Source: Butyricicoccus pullicaecorum (GTDB lineage Bacteria; Bacillota; Clostridia; Oscillospirales; Butyricicoccaceae). Taken from it: a stretch of DNA of 64,000 nucleotides. Positions within the stretch are counted from its first letter, which is position 1. Every line of letters starts with the position of its first letter. The position numbers were made by a program, and so were the translations under genes. The notes beneath the pieces are model-generated. The model saw only the letters and a program-made list of their open reading frames with translations. It was not told the DNA's origin and did no database searches. The stretch spans positions 186,001 through 250,000 of the forward strand of contig JAFBIW010000001.1 in assembly GCA_021531865.1 (NCBI GenBank). The letters are read 5' to 3'. Of this stretch, positions 17,569-28,486 are shown one piece after another.

Positions 17569-17585
17569 GTACGATTATACCGTAC
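17569..17585 (-). promoter_or_regulatory. -10 box and overlapping palindrome before citrate synthase
   Basis: Minus-strand TATAAT (17579-17574) is enclosed by a perfect 5-bp inverted repeat GTACG-N7-CGTAC. The -35 is not convincing. A protein bound to the palindrome would cover the -10 and block the promoter. Confidence 0.45.
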
Positions 17586-17648
17586 TTTTCCGCGCTCAAT
17601 CATCTCAAAACTGTCACATTTCCGTAAATATTCTGTGAACAAAACGAC

Positions 17649-17677
17649 AAAAGCCGCGGAAACGCATTCCGCGGCTT
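17649..17677 (-). terminator. Terminator after the DUF6773-like gene
   Basis: AAGCCGCGGA (17651-17660) pairs with TCCGCGGCTT (17668-17677); a short A-rich stretch on the left supplies a weak U run on the minus strand. Confidence 0.7.
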
Positions 17678-17685
17678 CGGTTTGT

Positions 17686-18192
17686 TCAGTCCTCCTCCGC
17701 TTGGGCGAGCTGCGCCGCGCGGCGCTTTTTGGCCGCACGCCAGGTGACGAAGAAAGCGATCAGGCAGCCTATGAGCACGCACACGAAGATGCCGGCGAAG
17801 CAGATCGCGATAACGAAGGCCGACTTGAAATAGTCCGCGCCGAACAGCAGGCTGCACACGCAGTACAGCACGCCGGCGCCCGCACCGTCCGCCGCCGAAA
17901 TGCCCAGATAGTGCCGGAGCGGGAAGCGGTCGGTCTCTGCATAGATCGGGTTATCGTCCATCAGACCGCCGCGCACGAGCAGCACAATCTGGAGCACTGC
18001 CGCCGCCAGAAAGATCAGTACCTCCAGCCCGACATAGCGAAAGGTCGAAATACCTTCGGGCGTGCCGCCCGCCATTTTCTGATACAGGTCAATGATGAAA
18101 CCGACCGACATCACGTACCACGCGGCCTTGTAGGTCTTGTTGACCTCGGAGACGATGCGCTCGTCCTTCGGCTTTTTCTGAAACAGCTTCAT
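17686..18192 (-). CDS. Small multi-pass membrane protein (DUF6773-like)
   Basis: 168 residues, starting MKLFQKKPKDERIVSEVNK. After a short charged head, about four hydrophobic segments are seen (near 24-40, 50-72, 95-118, 122-150), with a basic tail. It lies 3 bases after a small XRE regulator gene. This regulator-plus-membrane-protein pairing is common in Clostridia, and the membrane protein's job is not known. The DUF6773 assignment rests on my recollection of its N-terminal pattern. Confidence 0.6.
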   Translation of the reverse strand: MKLFQKKPKDERIVSEVNKTYKAAWYVMSVGFIIDLYQKMAGGTPEGISTFRYVGLEVLIFLAAAVLQIVLLVRGGLMDDNPIYAETDRFPLRHYLGISAADGAGAGVLYCVCSLLFGADYFKSAFVIAICFAGIFVCVLIGCLIAFFVTWRAAKKRRAAQLAQAEED

Positions 18193-18195
18193 ACG

Positions 18196-18390
18196 TTATT
18201 CCTCCCAAAACAGGTCATCAAGTGTTTTGTCCAGTGCGCGGCAGATGGCGATGCACAGCTTGAGCGTCGGGTTGTAGCCGCCCGCTTCGATCATGCCGAT
18301 GGTCTGGCGGGTGACGCCCACGGCCTCGGCGAGCTGCGCCTGTGACAGATCCTTCTCGATCCGCGCGAGCTTCATTTTTTTGTTCTTCAT
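18196..18390 (-). CDS. Small XRE-family regulator
   Basis: 64 residues, almost entirely one helix-turn-helix of the Cro/CI type: MKLARIEKDLSQAQLAEAVG...TRQTIGMIEAGGYNPT, ending DLFWEE. Such minimal proteins usually repress their own operon. GAGGTGG precedes the ATG. The membrane protein gene follows 3 bases later and is surely cotranscribed. Confidence 0.9.
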   Translation of the reverse strand: MKNKKMKLARIEKDLSQAQLAEAVGVTRQTIGMIEAGGYNPTLKLCIAICRALDKTLDDLFWEE

Positions 18391-18505
18391 GCGACCACCT
18401 CTTTGATGCTCCCAGTATACTGCATATCTTCCATTTTGTCAATTATATTTTACACAATATTTTTTATACCTTGCATCATGTCAGATGAATTTGAACTGTG
18501 GGCAG

Positions 18506-18533
18506 AAAAAGCCGTCCCGCAAGCCGGGACGGC
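18506..18533 (-). terminator. Terminator of tadA
   Basis: GCCGTCCC (18511-18518) and GGGACGGC (18526-18533) with five A bases at the left, a standard intrinsic terminator for the minus strand. Confidence 0.88.
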
Positions 18534-18539
18534 GATGGC

Positions 18540-19046
18540 TCATGCCTCTGTTATCGGTTCCTGTGCGCGCTGTCTCTCCTGCTTTTCCCGCTTCTTCCGT
18601 TCGCGCAGGCCGCGGAAAAAATCGCGCAGCGCCCCGGCGCATTCGTCCTCGAGCAATCCGCCGACGACGGCGGGCTGGTGATTATAGGGCAGCTCGAACA
18701 GGTTGACGAGCGTGCCGCACGAACCGGCCTTGGGATCAGGCGCGCCGTAGTAGACCGTCCGGATGCGGGCGTTGATGATCGCGCCGGTGCACATCGGACA
18801 GGGCTCGAGGGTCACATAGAGGTCGCACTTGTGCAGCCGCCAGCCGCCCAGCTTGCGGCAGGCCTTGCCGATGGCCTCCAGCTCGGCGTGACCCAGCGCG
18901 GTCTTTTTGGTCTCGCGGCGGTTGCGGCCCCGGCCGACGATCTTCCCGTCGCACACGACCACGCAGCCCACGGGCACCTCGCCCTCTTCGGCCGCCTTGC
19001 GCGCCAGCTTCAGCGCCGCCTTCATGAACTTCTCCTGCTCGGTCAT
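18540..19046 (-). CDS. tadA: tRNA-specific adenosine deaminase
   Basis: 168 residues. The cytidine-deaminase fold motifs are clear: HAE in GHAELEAI (near residue 53) and PCxxC in LEPCPMCTGA (near 81), together holding the catalytic zinc; YYGAPDPKAG follows as in TadA. The enzyme converts A34 to inosine in tRNA-Arg(ACG). The C-terminal 25 residues are a Lys/Arg/Gln-rich extension beyond the usual end. The gene is divergent from the alanine symporter 81 bases away. Confidence 0.95.
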   Translation of the reverse strand: MTEQEKFMKAALKLARKAAEEGEVPVGCVVVCDGKIVGRGRNRRETKKTALGHAELEAIGKACRKLGGWRLHKCDLYVTLEPCPMCTGAIINARIRTVYYGAPDPKAGSCGTLVNLFELPYNHQPAVVGGLLEDECAGALRDFFRGLRERKKREKQERQRAQEPITEA

Positions 19047-19127
19047 CCGTTCCGCCCTCCGTTTCTGATTTTCTCATTGTAACACAAAGCGGGCATAGAA
19101 GCCAGCTTCCCCGCATAAAAAAGAGGC

Positions 19128-20444
19128 ATGGAACTGATTTTAAAGCTGCGCTACGCCCTCTGGGGCCCGTATACCGTGCTGCTCATCGGCCTGACCGGCC
19201 TTCTGCTGACCGTCCGCTCACGCGGCGTGCAGTTCTGGTGCGCCGGCCGGCTGCTCCGGCAGAGCCGCGCCGCCCGATCGGACGGCATCTCCCCTTTTCA
19301 GGCGCTGTGCACCTCACTTGGCGGCACGCTGGGCGTGGGCAATCTGGCCGGGGTGGCCTCGGCGATCTCGCTGGGCGGGCCGGGCGCGGTGCTCTGGATG
19401 CTGCTGGCCGCCTTTCTGGGCATGGCCACCAAATACAGCGAGCTGCTGCTCGCCGTCAAATACCGCACGCGGGCGGGCACGCCGCTCGGCGGGCCAATGG
19501 TCTATCTGGACAAGGGCGCGGGACTGCCCCATCTGGCCCGGCTGTTCGCTCTGTGCTGCGTCGTTTCGGTGCTGGGCACCGGCGCGGCGGCGCAAGGGAG
19601 CGCGATTGCCGAAGCGCTGTCGCCCCTCGTGCCCCTGCCGCGCGGGCTGATCGGTCTCTTGGCCGGTCTGTGCCTGCTGCCCGTCCTGTACGGCGGCGGC
19701 AAGACGATCGCGCGCGTCTCCTCGGTGCTGGTGCCGGTCATGACAGTGGGCTACCTGCTCGGCGGGCTGGCCGTGCTCGTCACGCACGCGGACGCGCTCC
19801 CGGGCGCGGTGCATCGGATCGTCGCAGGCGCGTTTGAGCCGATGGCGGCGGGCGGCGGCCTGCTCGGACTGGTGACCGCCCGGGCGGTCGCGGACGGCTT
19901 CGCCAAGGGAATCTTCTCCAACGAAGCGGGTATGGGCTCAGCGCCGATCGCGCACGGCTGTGCGGACAGCGATAGCCCGTGCGCCGAGGGGATGCTGGGC
20001 GCGGGCGAGGTCTTTCTGGACACCTGTGTGGTCTGCCTGATGACCGCTCTCGTCCTGCTCGTGACCGACGCGGAGCAAAGCGGCGCGGACGGTCTGCAAA
20101 TGACGGTCACAGCGTTTCAGACCGTGCTCGGGCCGGGCGCGGCCCTGTTCATTGGGGTCACGGTCGTCTTTCTGGCTGCGTCGACCATTCTGGGCTGGAG
20201 CTTCTACGGTCTGGCCTGTCTGCGCTGGCTGAAGGCCAAGCATATCGTGCGCGTGCTCTATCCGCTGGCGGTCGCCGCGTCGGCCGGGCTGGCCGGCTGC
20301 ATCCCGCTGACCGAGCTGCTGCTCGTGACCGATATTTCAGCCGCCTGCATGGCCCTGCCCAACCTCGTCGGGCTTTGGGTGCTGTCGGACGAGGTCGCCG
20401 CCGAGACCGACCGGTTTTTGGGAAAAAAGAAAGACCTGCGCTGA
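19128..20444 (+). CDS. AGCS-family sodium:alanine/glycine symporter
   Basis: 438 residues with about ten hydrophobic segments. Family signatures are GGTLGVGNLAGVASAIS (near residue 66) and the conserved FSNEAGMGSAPIAH (near 263). It moves alanine or glycine into the cell with Na+. The ATG has only a close AAGAGG, so spacing is tight; no better start is seen. It stands alone and converges with mreB 28 bases later. Substrate preference cannot be read from the sequence. Confidence 0.92.
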   Translation: MELILKLRYALWGPYTVLLIGLTGLLLTVRSRGVQFWCAGRLLRQSRAARSDGISPFQALCTSLGGTLGVGNLAGVASAISLGGPGAVLWMLLAAFLGMATKYSELLLAVKYRTRAGTPLGGPMVYLDKGAGLPHLARLFALCCVVSVLGTGAAAQGSAIAEALSPLVPLPRGLIGLLAGLCLLPVLYGGGKTIARVSSVLVPVMTVGYLLGGLAVLVTHADALPGAVHRIVAGAFEPMAAGGGLLGLVTARAVADGFAKGIFSNEAGMGSAPIAHGCADSDSPCAEGMLGAGEVFLDTCVVCLMTALVLLVTDAEQSGADGLQMTVTAFQTVLGPGAALFIGVTVVFLAASTILGWSFYGLACLRWLKAKHIVRVLYPLAVAASAGLAGCIPLTELLLVTDISAACMALPNLVGLWVLSDEVAAETDRFLGKKKDLR

Positions 20445-20458
20445 ACCGCACAGGTCTT
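20428..20458. terminator. Convergent terminator between AGCS gene and mreB
   Basis: AAGACCTG and CAGGTCTT form the stem; the left arm lies within the last codons of the symporter. A runs on the left and T-rich sequence on the right allow action in both directions. Confidence 0.55.
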
Positions 20459-20472
20459 CCATTCGGTTTTCA

Positions 20473-21504
20473 TCAGCCGCCCATCATCTGACGGCGGCGG
20501 GACAGGTTCATCGTGCCGTCCTGCATGGCGCCCAGATTTTCAAGGCACTTGCCCGTACCGTAGGCGACGCAGGAGATCGCTTCGTCGGCGACGTGGGTCG
20601 GGATGCCGGTCTTGGCCGCGATCAGCTTGTCAAAGCCCCAGATCAGCGAACCGCCGCCCGTCATCACGATGCCGTTGGACGAAATATCGCCGGTCAGCTC
20701 GGGCGGAGTGCGCTCGAGCACAGTGTGCACGGCCTCGACGATCGAAGTCGTCACCTCCTCGAACGCCTCGAGCACCTCGGTCGAGGTGACGGTGAAGGTG
20801 CGCGGCAGGCCGGTCATCAGGCAGCGGCCCTTGATCTCCATCGAGACCTCCTCGGGACGCGGATAGACGCAGCCGATCTGCATCTTGATGTCCTCGGCCG
20901 TGCGCTCGCCGATCAGCACGTTGTGCTTGCGGCGGATATACTTGATGATGGCCTCGTCGAACTTATCGCCCGCGACCTTGATCGAGGTCGATTCAACGAT
21001 ACCGCCCAGCGAGATGACCGCGATGTCGGTCGTACCGCCGCCGATGTCAACGATCATGTTGCCGTTGGGCTGTGCGACGTCGATGCCCGCGCCGATGGCC
21101 GCGGCCAGCGGCTCCTCGACCAGAAAGACGCGCTTCGCGCCCGCCTGCGTGCCCGCGTCGATGACCGCGCGCTCCTCGACCTCGGTGATGACCGAGGGGA
21201 CGCACATGACGACGTTGGGCTTGAACAGACGGAAGCCCATGACCTTGCGGATAAACTCCTTGATCATACGCTCAGTCATCTCGTAGTCCGAGATGACGCC
21301 CTCGCGCAGCGGACGAATTGCGACGATGTTGCCCGGGGTGCGGCCCAGCATCTTCTGCGCGCGCTCGCCGACGGCGAGGATCTTGCCCGTCTGCTTGTCG
21401 ACCGCGACGACCGAAGGCTCGTTGAGCACAACGCCCTTCCCCTTTACATATACGAGCACGGAAGCCGTGCCCAGATCAATACCAATATCGCTCGAAAAAA
21501 TCAT
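20473..21504 (-). CDS. mreB: Rod-shape protein MreB/Mbl
   Basis: Bacterial actin, 343 residues if begun at MIFSSDIGIDLGTAS, the length and start of Mbl-type proteins. The nucleotide-binding signatures DIGIDLGTAS, VDIGGGTTDIAVI and GIVMTGGGSL are intact. It forms membrane filaments that guide wall synthesis. Starts at 21528, 21549 or 21561 would add up to 19 residues (the 21528 version begins MKRLVGRF, which could be an amphipathic membrane helix); none has a convincing ribosome site. No mreC or mreD lies beside it, unlike the classical operon. Confidence 0.93.
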   Translation of the reverse strand: MIFSSDIGIDLGTASVLVYVKGKGVVLNEPSVVAVDKQTGKILAVGERAQKMLGRTPGNIVAIRPLREGVISDYEMTERMIKEFIRKVMGFRLFKPNVVMCVPSVITEVEERAVIDAGTQAGAKRVFLVEEPLAAAIGAGIDVAQPNGNMIVDIGGGTTDIAVISLGGIVESTSIKVAGDKFDEAIIKYIRRKHNVLIGERTAEDIKMQIGCVYPRPEEVSMEIKGRCLMTGLPRTFTVTSTEVLEAFEEVTTSIVEAVHTVLERTPPELTGDISSNGIVMTGGGSLIWGFDKLIAAKTGIPTHVADEAISCVAYGTGKCLENLGAMQDGTMNLSRRRQMMGG

Positions 21505-21586
21505 AAAGCGACCAACCAGCCTTTTCATGTTCTGTGCAAAGTTGCCCATTCCTGATGTCACAACCTTAATGTCTTAGTTACCTTAT

Positions 21587-21614
21587 ATTATACCGACATT
21601 TTGGACGAATGCAA
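21587..21614 (-). promoter_or_regulatory. Promoter of mreB
   Basis: Minus-strand TTGCAT (21609-21614) and TATAAT (21587-21592), spacer 16 bases. Confidence 0.7.
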
Positions 21615-21641
21615 CCCTATAAAATATTTTTTACCAATTTT

Positions 21642-22352
21642 TCACGATTGAACCCGCCGTTTTTCGCGTTTTTTCGTCATTTTCGTCCGATTCCCGGGTG
21701 TCTTCGCCGCGCACACAAAATAGACCTCGGCGGCGCCCAGCTCGCGCAGCAGGCGGACGCAGGCCTCAGCTGTCGCGCCGGTCGCCTGAATGTCGTCCAC
21801 CAGCACGACGCGCCTGCCGGTCAGATCGACCTCCGGCCGGGGCTTGTAGGCGGAGCGCACATTTTTCTTTCGCCCCTCGGCACTGTCGATGCGCGACTGA
21901 TAGCGGCTGAACCACGCCCGGCGCAGGGTCTTTTCAAACGGCAGCCCGGCTGTTTTGGCCGCGATGCGTGCGATTTCCTCGCTCAGGTTGAACCCGCGCC
22001 GCCACCAGTGGTTGAGCGCGGTCGGCACATAGGTCACAAGGTCGGGCTTCCACTGCTCGGCGTGCAGCAGGATGCGCGCACCCACCAGCTTGCCCAGCCA
22101 TTGCCGCGCCTGCGGCAGGCGGCGGCTGCACTTCATCCGGATCATCAGGCCGCGCACCTCGTCCCGGTACAGCAGGCAGGCGTCGGTCTGGGTGCAGCCG
22201 GCGACCGGCTTTCCGCCGTCAGCCAGATATTTCGTGCGCCACGTGGAGACGCAGTCCGGGCAGAGCTGCGACCGTCCGGCCTCGACCGGGCCGAGGGGCT
22301 TCCGGCAGAGCAGACACCGGGGCGCAAACAGGAGATTGAGCAGCCAATTCAT
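21642..22352 (-). CDS. comF: ComF-family phosphoribosyltransferase-like protein
   Basis: 236 residues. An N-terminal zinc finger (CLLCRKP, CPDC) is followed by a phosphoribosyltransferase fold with the PRPP loop VVLVDDIQATGAT (near residue 190). ComF helps natural DNA uptake and binds single-stranded DNA processing proteins. The start overlaps the stop of recD2 by four bases (ATGA), so the two are translationally coupled. Confidence 0.92.
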   Translation of the reverse strand: MNWLLNLLFAPRCLLCRKPLGPVEAGRSQLCPDCVSTWRTKYLADGGKPVAGCTQTDACLLYRDEVRGLMIRMKCSRRLPQARQWLGKLVGARILLHAEQWKPDLVTYVPTALNHWWRRGFNLSEEIARIAAKTAGLPFEKTLRRAWFSRYQSRIDSAEGRKKNVRSAYKPRPEVDLTGRRVVLVDDIQATGATAEACVRLLRELGAAEVYFVCAAKTPGNRTKMTKKREKRRVQS

Positions 22353-24583
22353 TCGTCTTCTCCGATCAGGCGGGCGCGCAGGGCGGAATACCGCTTATTG
22401 CGTGCGTTCGATTCGATCATGTGGTTGATCGTGTCCGGATTGCCCACCAGCACGAGCAGCTTCTTCGCGCGGGTGATGGCGGTATAAAGGATGGAACGGG
22501 TCAGCAGGCGGCGGGAAATGCCGCTCGAAACGGCCACGACGACCGCCTCAAACTCGCTGCCCTGCGCCTTGTGCACGGTCATCGCGTAGGCCAGCTCCAG
22601 CTCACCCAGCATATCGAAGGTGTAGGTCGCCAGCTTGTCGTCAAACCGGACGACCAGACACTCCTGTCCGGGGAAGAGCTGGACGATCTCGCCCACGTCG
22701 CCGTTGAACATGCCCATGCCGCTTTCCTTGCCGTCGACTGTTTCCCAGACAATGTCATAGTTGTTGCGCACCTGCATGACCCGGTCGCCCTGCCGGAAGA
22801 TCGTGTCGCCGAAGCGCTTCTCGGGCTTGCCCTCGGCGGGCGGGTTGAGTGCCTCCTGTAACATCCGGTTGAGCGGGATCGTGCCCGCGCCCTGCCGCCG
22901 GGCGGGCGAAAGCACCTGAATCTGGCTGGGCGACAGGCCGTAATACCGGGGCAGGCGGTCGCGGCAGAGGGAAACGATGGTCGCCATCACGTCAGCCGGG
23001 CTGTCCTTTTTCATGATGAAGAAGTCGCCGTCCTTGCCCGAGGGCTTGGGCGCGCGCCCCTCGTTGATCGCGTGCGCGTTCATGACGATGTCGCTCTGCT
23101 GCGCCTGCCGGAAGATCTCGGTCAGCGCGATGACGGGCACCCGGCGCGAATTGATGAGGTCACGCAGGAAGTTGCCCGGGCCGACCGGCGGGAGCTGGTC
23201 GGGGTCGCCCACGAGCACCAGCCGCGCGTCATAGGGCATGGCTTCAAGCAGGGCCTGCATGAGCACGACGTCGACCATCGAGACCTCGTCGAGCACGACC
23301 ACGTCGCACTCGAGCAGATTGGTGGCGCACCGCTGGAAGGCCAGCCGTCCGCCGCCCGCGACATAGCCCGCTTCGAGCAGGCGGTGGATGGTCTTGGCCT
23401 CGATGCCGCACAGCTCAGAGAGCCGCTTGGCCGCCCGGCCGGTCGGCGCGGCCAGCACGACATTCAGCCCGAGCGCCTCGAAGACCCGCAGCATGCCGCG
23501 CACCGTGGTCGTTTTACCGGTGCCCGGACCGCCGGTCAGCACGGTCACGCCGTGCTTGGCCGCCGCCGCGATGGCCGCACGCTGCAAGGGCGCATAGTCG
23601 ATGTCCGCGTCCATCTCGAGCGCGCTGAGCAGCTCGTCCACATCGAAATCATAGTCGTATTCCCGTTCGGAAAGCAGGCGCAGGGTCTCGGCCAAGTAGG
23701 TCTCGGCCTCGCGCAGGGCGCGCAGATAGACCGCGTCCCGGTTGCAGATAAATTCGCGCACCAGCAGGCCCGCACCCTCCAGCCGGGCAACGCCCTCCTC
23801 GACCCGTGGGATCTCATAGACAACCTCGTCGTCGGTCAGCAGGTTGGCAACCGCCTGCGTCAGCTTTTCGACCGGGATAAAGGTGTGTCCGTTGTCCAGA
23901 TTGAAGGTCATCGTATATAAAATGGCCGCGTCGCAGCGTTCGGGCGCGAGGCGCGAAAGCCCCAGACTCTCGGCAAGCTGGTCGGCCAGCCGGAAATCGA
24001 CCGCGTAGACCTCGTCGCAGAGCAGATAGGGATTTTCGCTCAGCGCGTCGATCGCGGCCACGCCCAGCCGCTTGTACAGGGTCGGCGTGAGCGAGACCGG
24101 CAGGCGGTTTTCCGTCAAAAAGTCCATGAGCAGGCGCATTTCGCTCATCTCGACGAACTGTGCGCCGATATCCCGCGCCTTTTTGGCCGTGATGCCCCGG
24201 ATCTCGGTCAGGCGTTCAGGCTCGTTCTGGAGCATATCGAACGCTTCCGCGCCGAACTTTTCAGCGATCCGCGCGGCCAGCTTGGGCCCGATGCCCCGGA
24301 TCAGGCCCGAGCCGAGGTATTCGGCCACGCCGCGCGCCGTTTCGGGCAGGCGGCGTTCGACCGAGTCAGCCGTGAACTGCTCGCCGTAGGATGGGTGGGT
24401 CACCCAATGCCCGCAGCAGATCAATTCCTCGCCCAAGCCCAGATTGGGCACCGTTCCGGTCACGGTGATCTCCTCGCCGTCGTCCGCCGTCAGGCGTAGG
24501 ACGACATAGCCGTTTTCAATATTCTGAAACACGATCTGCGTGACCGTGCCATAGATGGTTTCCTGTTCGTGCACGTCGTCCAT
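22349..24583 (-). CDS. recD2: RecD2-type 5'-3' DNA helicase
   Basis: About 744 residues from the ATG at 24583 (MDDVHEQETIYGTVTQIVF). It has the N-terminal OB-like domain and helix-hairpin-helix segments typical of RecD2, then the SF1 core: Walker A GGPGTGKTTTVRG (near residue 340), Walker B VVLDEVSMVD, and the C-terminal motif AMTVHKAQGSEFE. RecD2 unwinds DNA 5' to 3' and aids fork repair without RecBC. The ribosome site GGAAGGA is very close to the ATG; a GTG three codons later is possible. It follows a small membrane protein gene by 10 bases and is coupled to comF. Confidence 0.94.
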   Translation of the reverse strand: MDDVHEQETIYGTVTQIVFQNIENGYVVLRLTADDGEEITVTGTVPNLGLGEELICCGHWVTHPSYGEQFTADSVERRLPETARGVAEYLGSGLIRGIGPKLAARIAEKFGAEAFDMLQNEPERLTEIRGITAKKARDIGAQFVEMSEMRLLMDFLTENRLPVSLTPTLYKRLGVAAIDALSENPYLLCDEVYAVDFRLADQLAESLGLSRLAPERCDAAILYTMTFNLDNGHTFIPVEKLTQAVANLLTDDEVVYEIPRVEEGVARLEGAGLLVREFICNRDAVYLRALREAETYLAETLRLLSEREYDYDFDVDELLSALEMDADIDYAPLQRAAIAAAAKHGVTVLTGGPGTGKTTTVRGMLRVFEALGLNVVLAAPTGRAAKRLSELCGIEAKTIHRLLEAGYVAGGGRLAFQRCATNLLECDVVVLDEVSMVDVVLMQALLEAMPYDARLVLVGDPDQLPPVGPGNFLRDLINSRRVPVIALTEIFRQAQQSDIVMNAHAINEGRAPKPSGKDGDFFIMKKDSPADVMATIVSLCRDRLPRYYGLSPSQIQVLSPARRQGAGTIPLNRMLQEALNPPAEGKPEKRFGDTIFRQGDRVMQVRNNYDIVWETVDGKESGMGMFNGDVGEIVQLFPGQECLVVRFDDKLATYTFDMLGELELAYAMTVHKAQGSEFEAVVVAVSSGISRRLLTRSILYTAITRAKKLLVLVGNPDTINHMIESNARNKRYSALRARLIGEDE

Positions 24584-24593
24584 TTCCTTCCGT

Positions 24594-24905
24594 TTATCTG
24601 GTATTGATGTATGTGACCGCGTGCCGCGCGGCCAGACGGGCGGCATAATTCTGCGCCTCGGGCGGCGCATCGCCGGTCTCCACAAATACGATCTCCATCG
24701 ACGGCAGGTAGAGCCGCCGCATCTGTTCCGCCGCCTCGATGAGGGTGGCGCAGCGTTCATCCGCGCCGTCGCCGTACAGATACAGCGCCGCCCTGCCCCA
24801 CGCGGCGAGGGAGCCTGTAAAGATTATATCATAGACCGTTTTCAAAATGCAAATAAACCCGATGGCGGCCAGCGTGCCGATGATGCATTGTCCGAGAAAG
24901 CTCAT
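24594..24905 (-). CDS. Small single-pass membrane protein of unknown function
   Basis: 103 residues from the ATG at 24905, 6 bases after GGGAGGTG. One transmembrane helix near residues 5-27 (IIGTLAAIGFICILKTVYDI) is followed by a soluble part with ALYLYGDGADERCATLIEAA and a C-terminal helix. It is the first gene of the recD2-comF operon. I do not recognise the family; a role linked to DNA uptake or repair would be guesswork from position only. Confidence 0.65.
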   Translation of the reverse strand: MSFLGQCIIGTLAAIGFICILKTVYDIIFTGSLAAWGRAALYLYGDGADERCATLIEAAEQMRRLYLPSMEIVFVETGDAPPEAQNYAARLAARHAVTYINTR

Positions 24906-24965
24906 GGCGGACACCTCCCATACCCCAGCATATGCGGCCGGGTGCGGGCGCGGCACTGCGGGCGC

Positions 24966-24997
24966 GCAAAAAGCCCCTGCCGAAAGGCAGGGGCTTT
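24966..24997 (-). terminator. Terminator of the str/tuf operon
   Basis: AAGCCCCTGCC (24971-24981) pairs with GGCAGGGGCTT (24986-24996); five A bases on the left become U on the minus strand. It ends transcription after tuf. Confidence 0.9.
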
Positions 24998-25031
24998 GAA
25001 AGCAGCTTAATTCGATCAGGATCGACGAGAA

Positions 25032-26234
<1,203 letters not shown>

Positions 26235-26314
26235 TTGGATAATCCTCCTTATTTGTTGTGCTTTCGTCCGGGGGACGGACAATCACTTGAAAGAATTAGT
26301 TCACTCATAGAACT

Positions 26315-26343
26315 ATTCTAAAATACTTTCGCAAAAAAATCAA
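26315..26343 (-). promoter_or_regulatory. Possible internal promoter of tuf
   Basis: Minus-strand TTGATT (26338-26343) and TAGAAT (26315-26320), spacer 17, in the AT-rich gap between fusA and tuf. The -10 is imperfect. Confidence 0.5.
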
Positions 26344-26346
26344 CTA

Positions 26347-28452
26347 TTAGTTGTCGCTTTTCGTGCGTGCGTCGATAATTTTTTCCTGAACGGACTTCGG
26401 AACCTCAGTGTAGTGGCTGGGCTGCATGGTGTACTGGCCGCGGCCCTGGGTGCTGGAACGCAGCGAGGTCGCGTAACCGAACATCTCGGACAGCGGAACC
26501 GCAGCGGAGATCGCCTGGACGCCGCCGCGCGGCTCCATGCCCTGAATCTGACCGCGGCGGGCATTCAGGCCGCCGATAACGTCGCCCATATAGTCCTCGG
26601 GAACCATGACATCGACCTGCATGATGGGCTCCATCAGGACAGGATCGGCCTTGCGCATGGCTTCCTTGAACGCCATCGAACCGGCGATCTTAAACGCCAT
26701 TTCCGAAGAGTCGACTTCGTGGAAGGAGCCGTCGTACAGAGTAACCTTGACGTCAACAACCGGGAAACCGGCCAGAACGCCGGCCTGCATTGCGCCCTGG
26801 ATACCCTGATTAACAGGCTCGATATATTCCTTCGGGATCGCACCGCCAACGACCTTGTTGATGAACTCGTAGCCCTTGCCGGACTCGTTCGGCTCAACAA
26901 TGATCTTAACATGGCCGTACTGACCCTTACCACCGGACTGACGGGCATACTTCATGTCAACGTCAGCGCTGCGGCGGATGGTCTCCTTGTAAGCAACCTG
27001 CGGCTCACCGACGTTCGCCTCTACCTTGAACTCACGCAGCAGGCGGTCGACGATGATCTCGAGGTGCAGCTCGCCCATACCGGCGATGATGGTCTGACCG
27101 GTTTCCTCGTCGGTCCAGGTCTTGAAGGTCGGGTCCTCTTCCGCCAGCTTGGCCAGCGCGATACCCATCTTCTCCTGACCGGCCTTGGTCTTGGGCTCGA
27201 TGGCAACACGGATAACCGGATCCGGGAAGTTCATGGACTCCAGGATGATCGGGTGCTTTTCGTCGCACAGGGTGTCGCCGGTGGTGGTGTTCTTCAGGCC
27301 AACCGCAGCCGCGATATCGCCCGAGTAAACCATGTCGATGTCCTTACGGGCGTTGGCGTGCATCTGCAGGATGCGGCCCATACGCTCGCGGGAGCCCTTG
27401 GTCGCGTTCAGGACAGAAGAGCCAGCGCTCAGGGTGCCCGAGTAAACACGGAAGAAGGACAGACGGCCGACAAAGGGATCGGTCATGATCTTGAACGCCA
27501 GCGCGGAGAACGGCGCCTCGTCGGAAGAAGGACGCTCGTCCTCTTCCTCGGTGTCCGGGTTGATGCCCTTGATGTTGGGAACATCGGTCGGCGCGGGCAT
27601 ATAGTCGATGATCGCGTCGAGCAGCATCTGAACGCCCTTCATGCGGTACGCAGTGCCGCACATAACCGGGATGATCTCAACGTTGCACACGCCCTTACGC
27701 ATGGCAGCCTTCAGCTCAGGTACGGTGATCTCCTCGCCCTCGAGGTACTTCATCATGAGTTCCTCGTCGAGCTCGCAGATCGACTCTACCATCGCGTCGT
27801 GGTACTCCTGTGCCTGATCGAGCATATCAGCCGGGATGTCCTCATCACGGATGTCCTTGCCCATGTCATCGTAGTAGACCTCGGCGCGCATGGTCATCAG
27901 GTCGACAATGCCCTTGAAGGTGTCTTCCTTGCCGATCGGCAGCTGGATCGGAACCGCGTTGCACTTGAGTCGATCCTTCATCATCTTGACAACGTTGAAG
28001 AAATCGGCGCCCATGATGTCCATCTTGTTGACGAACGCCATACGCGGTACATGATAGTCGTCAGCCTGATGCCAAACGGTCTCAGACTGCGGCTCTACGC
28101 CGCCCTTCGCACAGAATACGGTGACCGAACCATCCAGAACACGCAGGGAACGCTGAACCTCAACCGTGAAGTCAACGTGGCCCGGGGTGTCGATGATGTT
28201 GATGCGGTGCTCCGGATACTGCTTCTGGGAGCCGGACCAGTGGCAGGTGGTAGCAGCGGAGGTGATGGTGATACCACGCTCCTGCTCCTGCGCCATCCAG
28301 TCCATGGTGGCGGTACCGTCATGGGTATCGCCAACCTTATAGTTTACACCGGTGTAGTAAAGGATACGCTCGGTGGTAGTGGTCTTGCCGGCATCAATGT
28401 GGGCCATGATACCGATATTTCTGGTTCTCTCCAGAGGATACTCTCTAGGCAT
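26347..28452 (-). CDS. fusA: Elongation factor G
   Basis: 701 residues starting [20 protein letters not shown]. GTPase motifs [18 protein letters not shown] and NKMD are present and all five EF-G domains are accounted for. It drives ribosome translocation. AAAGGAG precedes the ATG. The gene lies between rpsG and tuf, the standard str order, and shows no unusual features. Confidence 0.99.
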   Translation of the reverse strand: MPREYPLERTRNIGIMAHIDAGKTTTTERILYYTGVNYKVGDTHDGTATMDWMAQEQERGITITSAATTCHWSGSQKQYPEHRINIIDTPGHVDFTVEVQRSLRVLDGSVTVFCAKGGVEPQSETVWHQADDYHVPRMAFVNKMDIMGADFFNVVKMMKDRLKCNAVPIQLPIGKEDTFKGIVDLMTMRAEVYYDDMGKDIRDEDIPADMLDQAQEYHDAMVESICELDEELMMKYLEGEEITVPELKAAMRKGVCNVEIIPVMCGTAYRMKGVQMLLDAIIDYMPAPTDVPNIKGINPDTEEEDERPSSDEAPFSALAFKIMTDPFVGRLSFFRVYSGTLSAGSSVLNATKGSRERMGRILQMHANARKDIDMVYSGDIAAAVGLKNTTTGDTLCDEKHPIILESMNFPDPVIRVAIEPKTKAGQEKMGIALAKLAEEDPTFKTWTDEETGQTIIAGMGELHLEIIVDRLLREFKVEANVGEPQVAYKETIRRSADVDMKYARQSGGKGQYGHVKIIVEPNESGKGYEFINKVVGGAIPKEYIEPVNQGIQGAMQAGVLAGFPVVDVKVTLYDGSFHEVDSSEMAFKIAGSMAFKEAMRKADPVLMEPIMQVDVMVPEDYMGDVIGGLNARRGQIQGMEPRGGVQAISAAVPLSEMFGYATSLRSSTQGRGQYTMQPSHYTEVPKSVQEKIIDARTKSDN

Positions 28453-28486
28453 GTTTGCTCTCCTTTCAAAAACTGCCGGTTATTGA

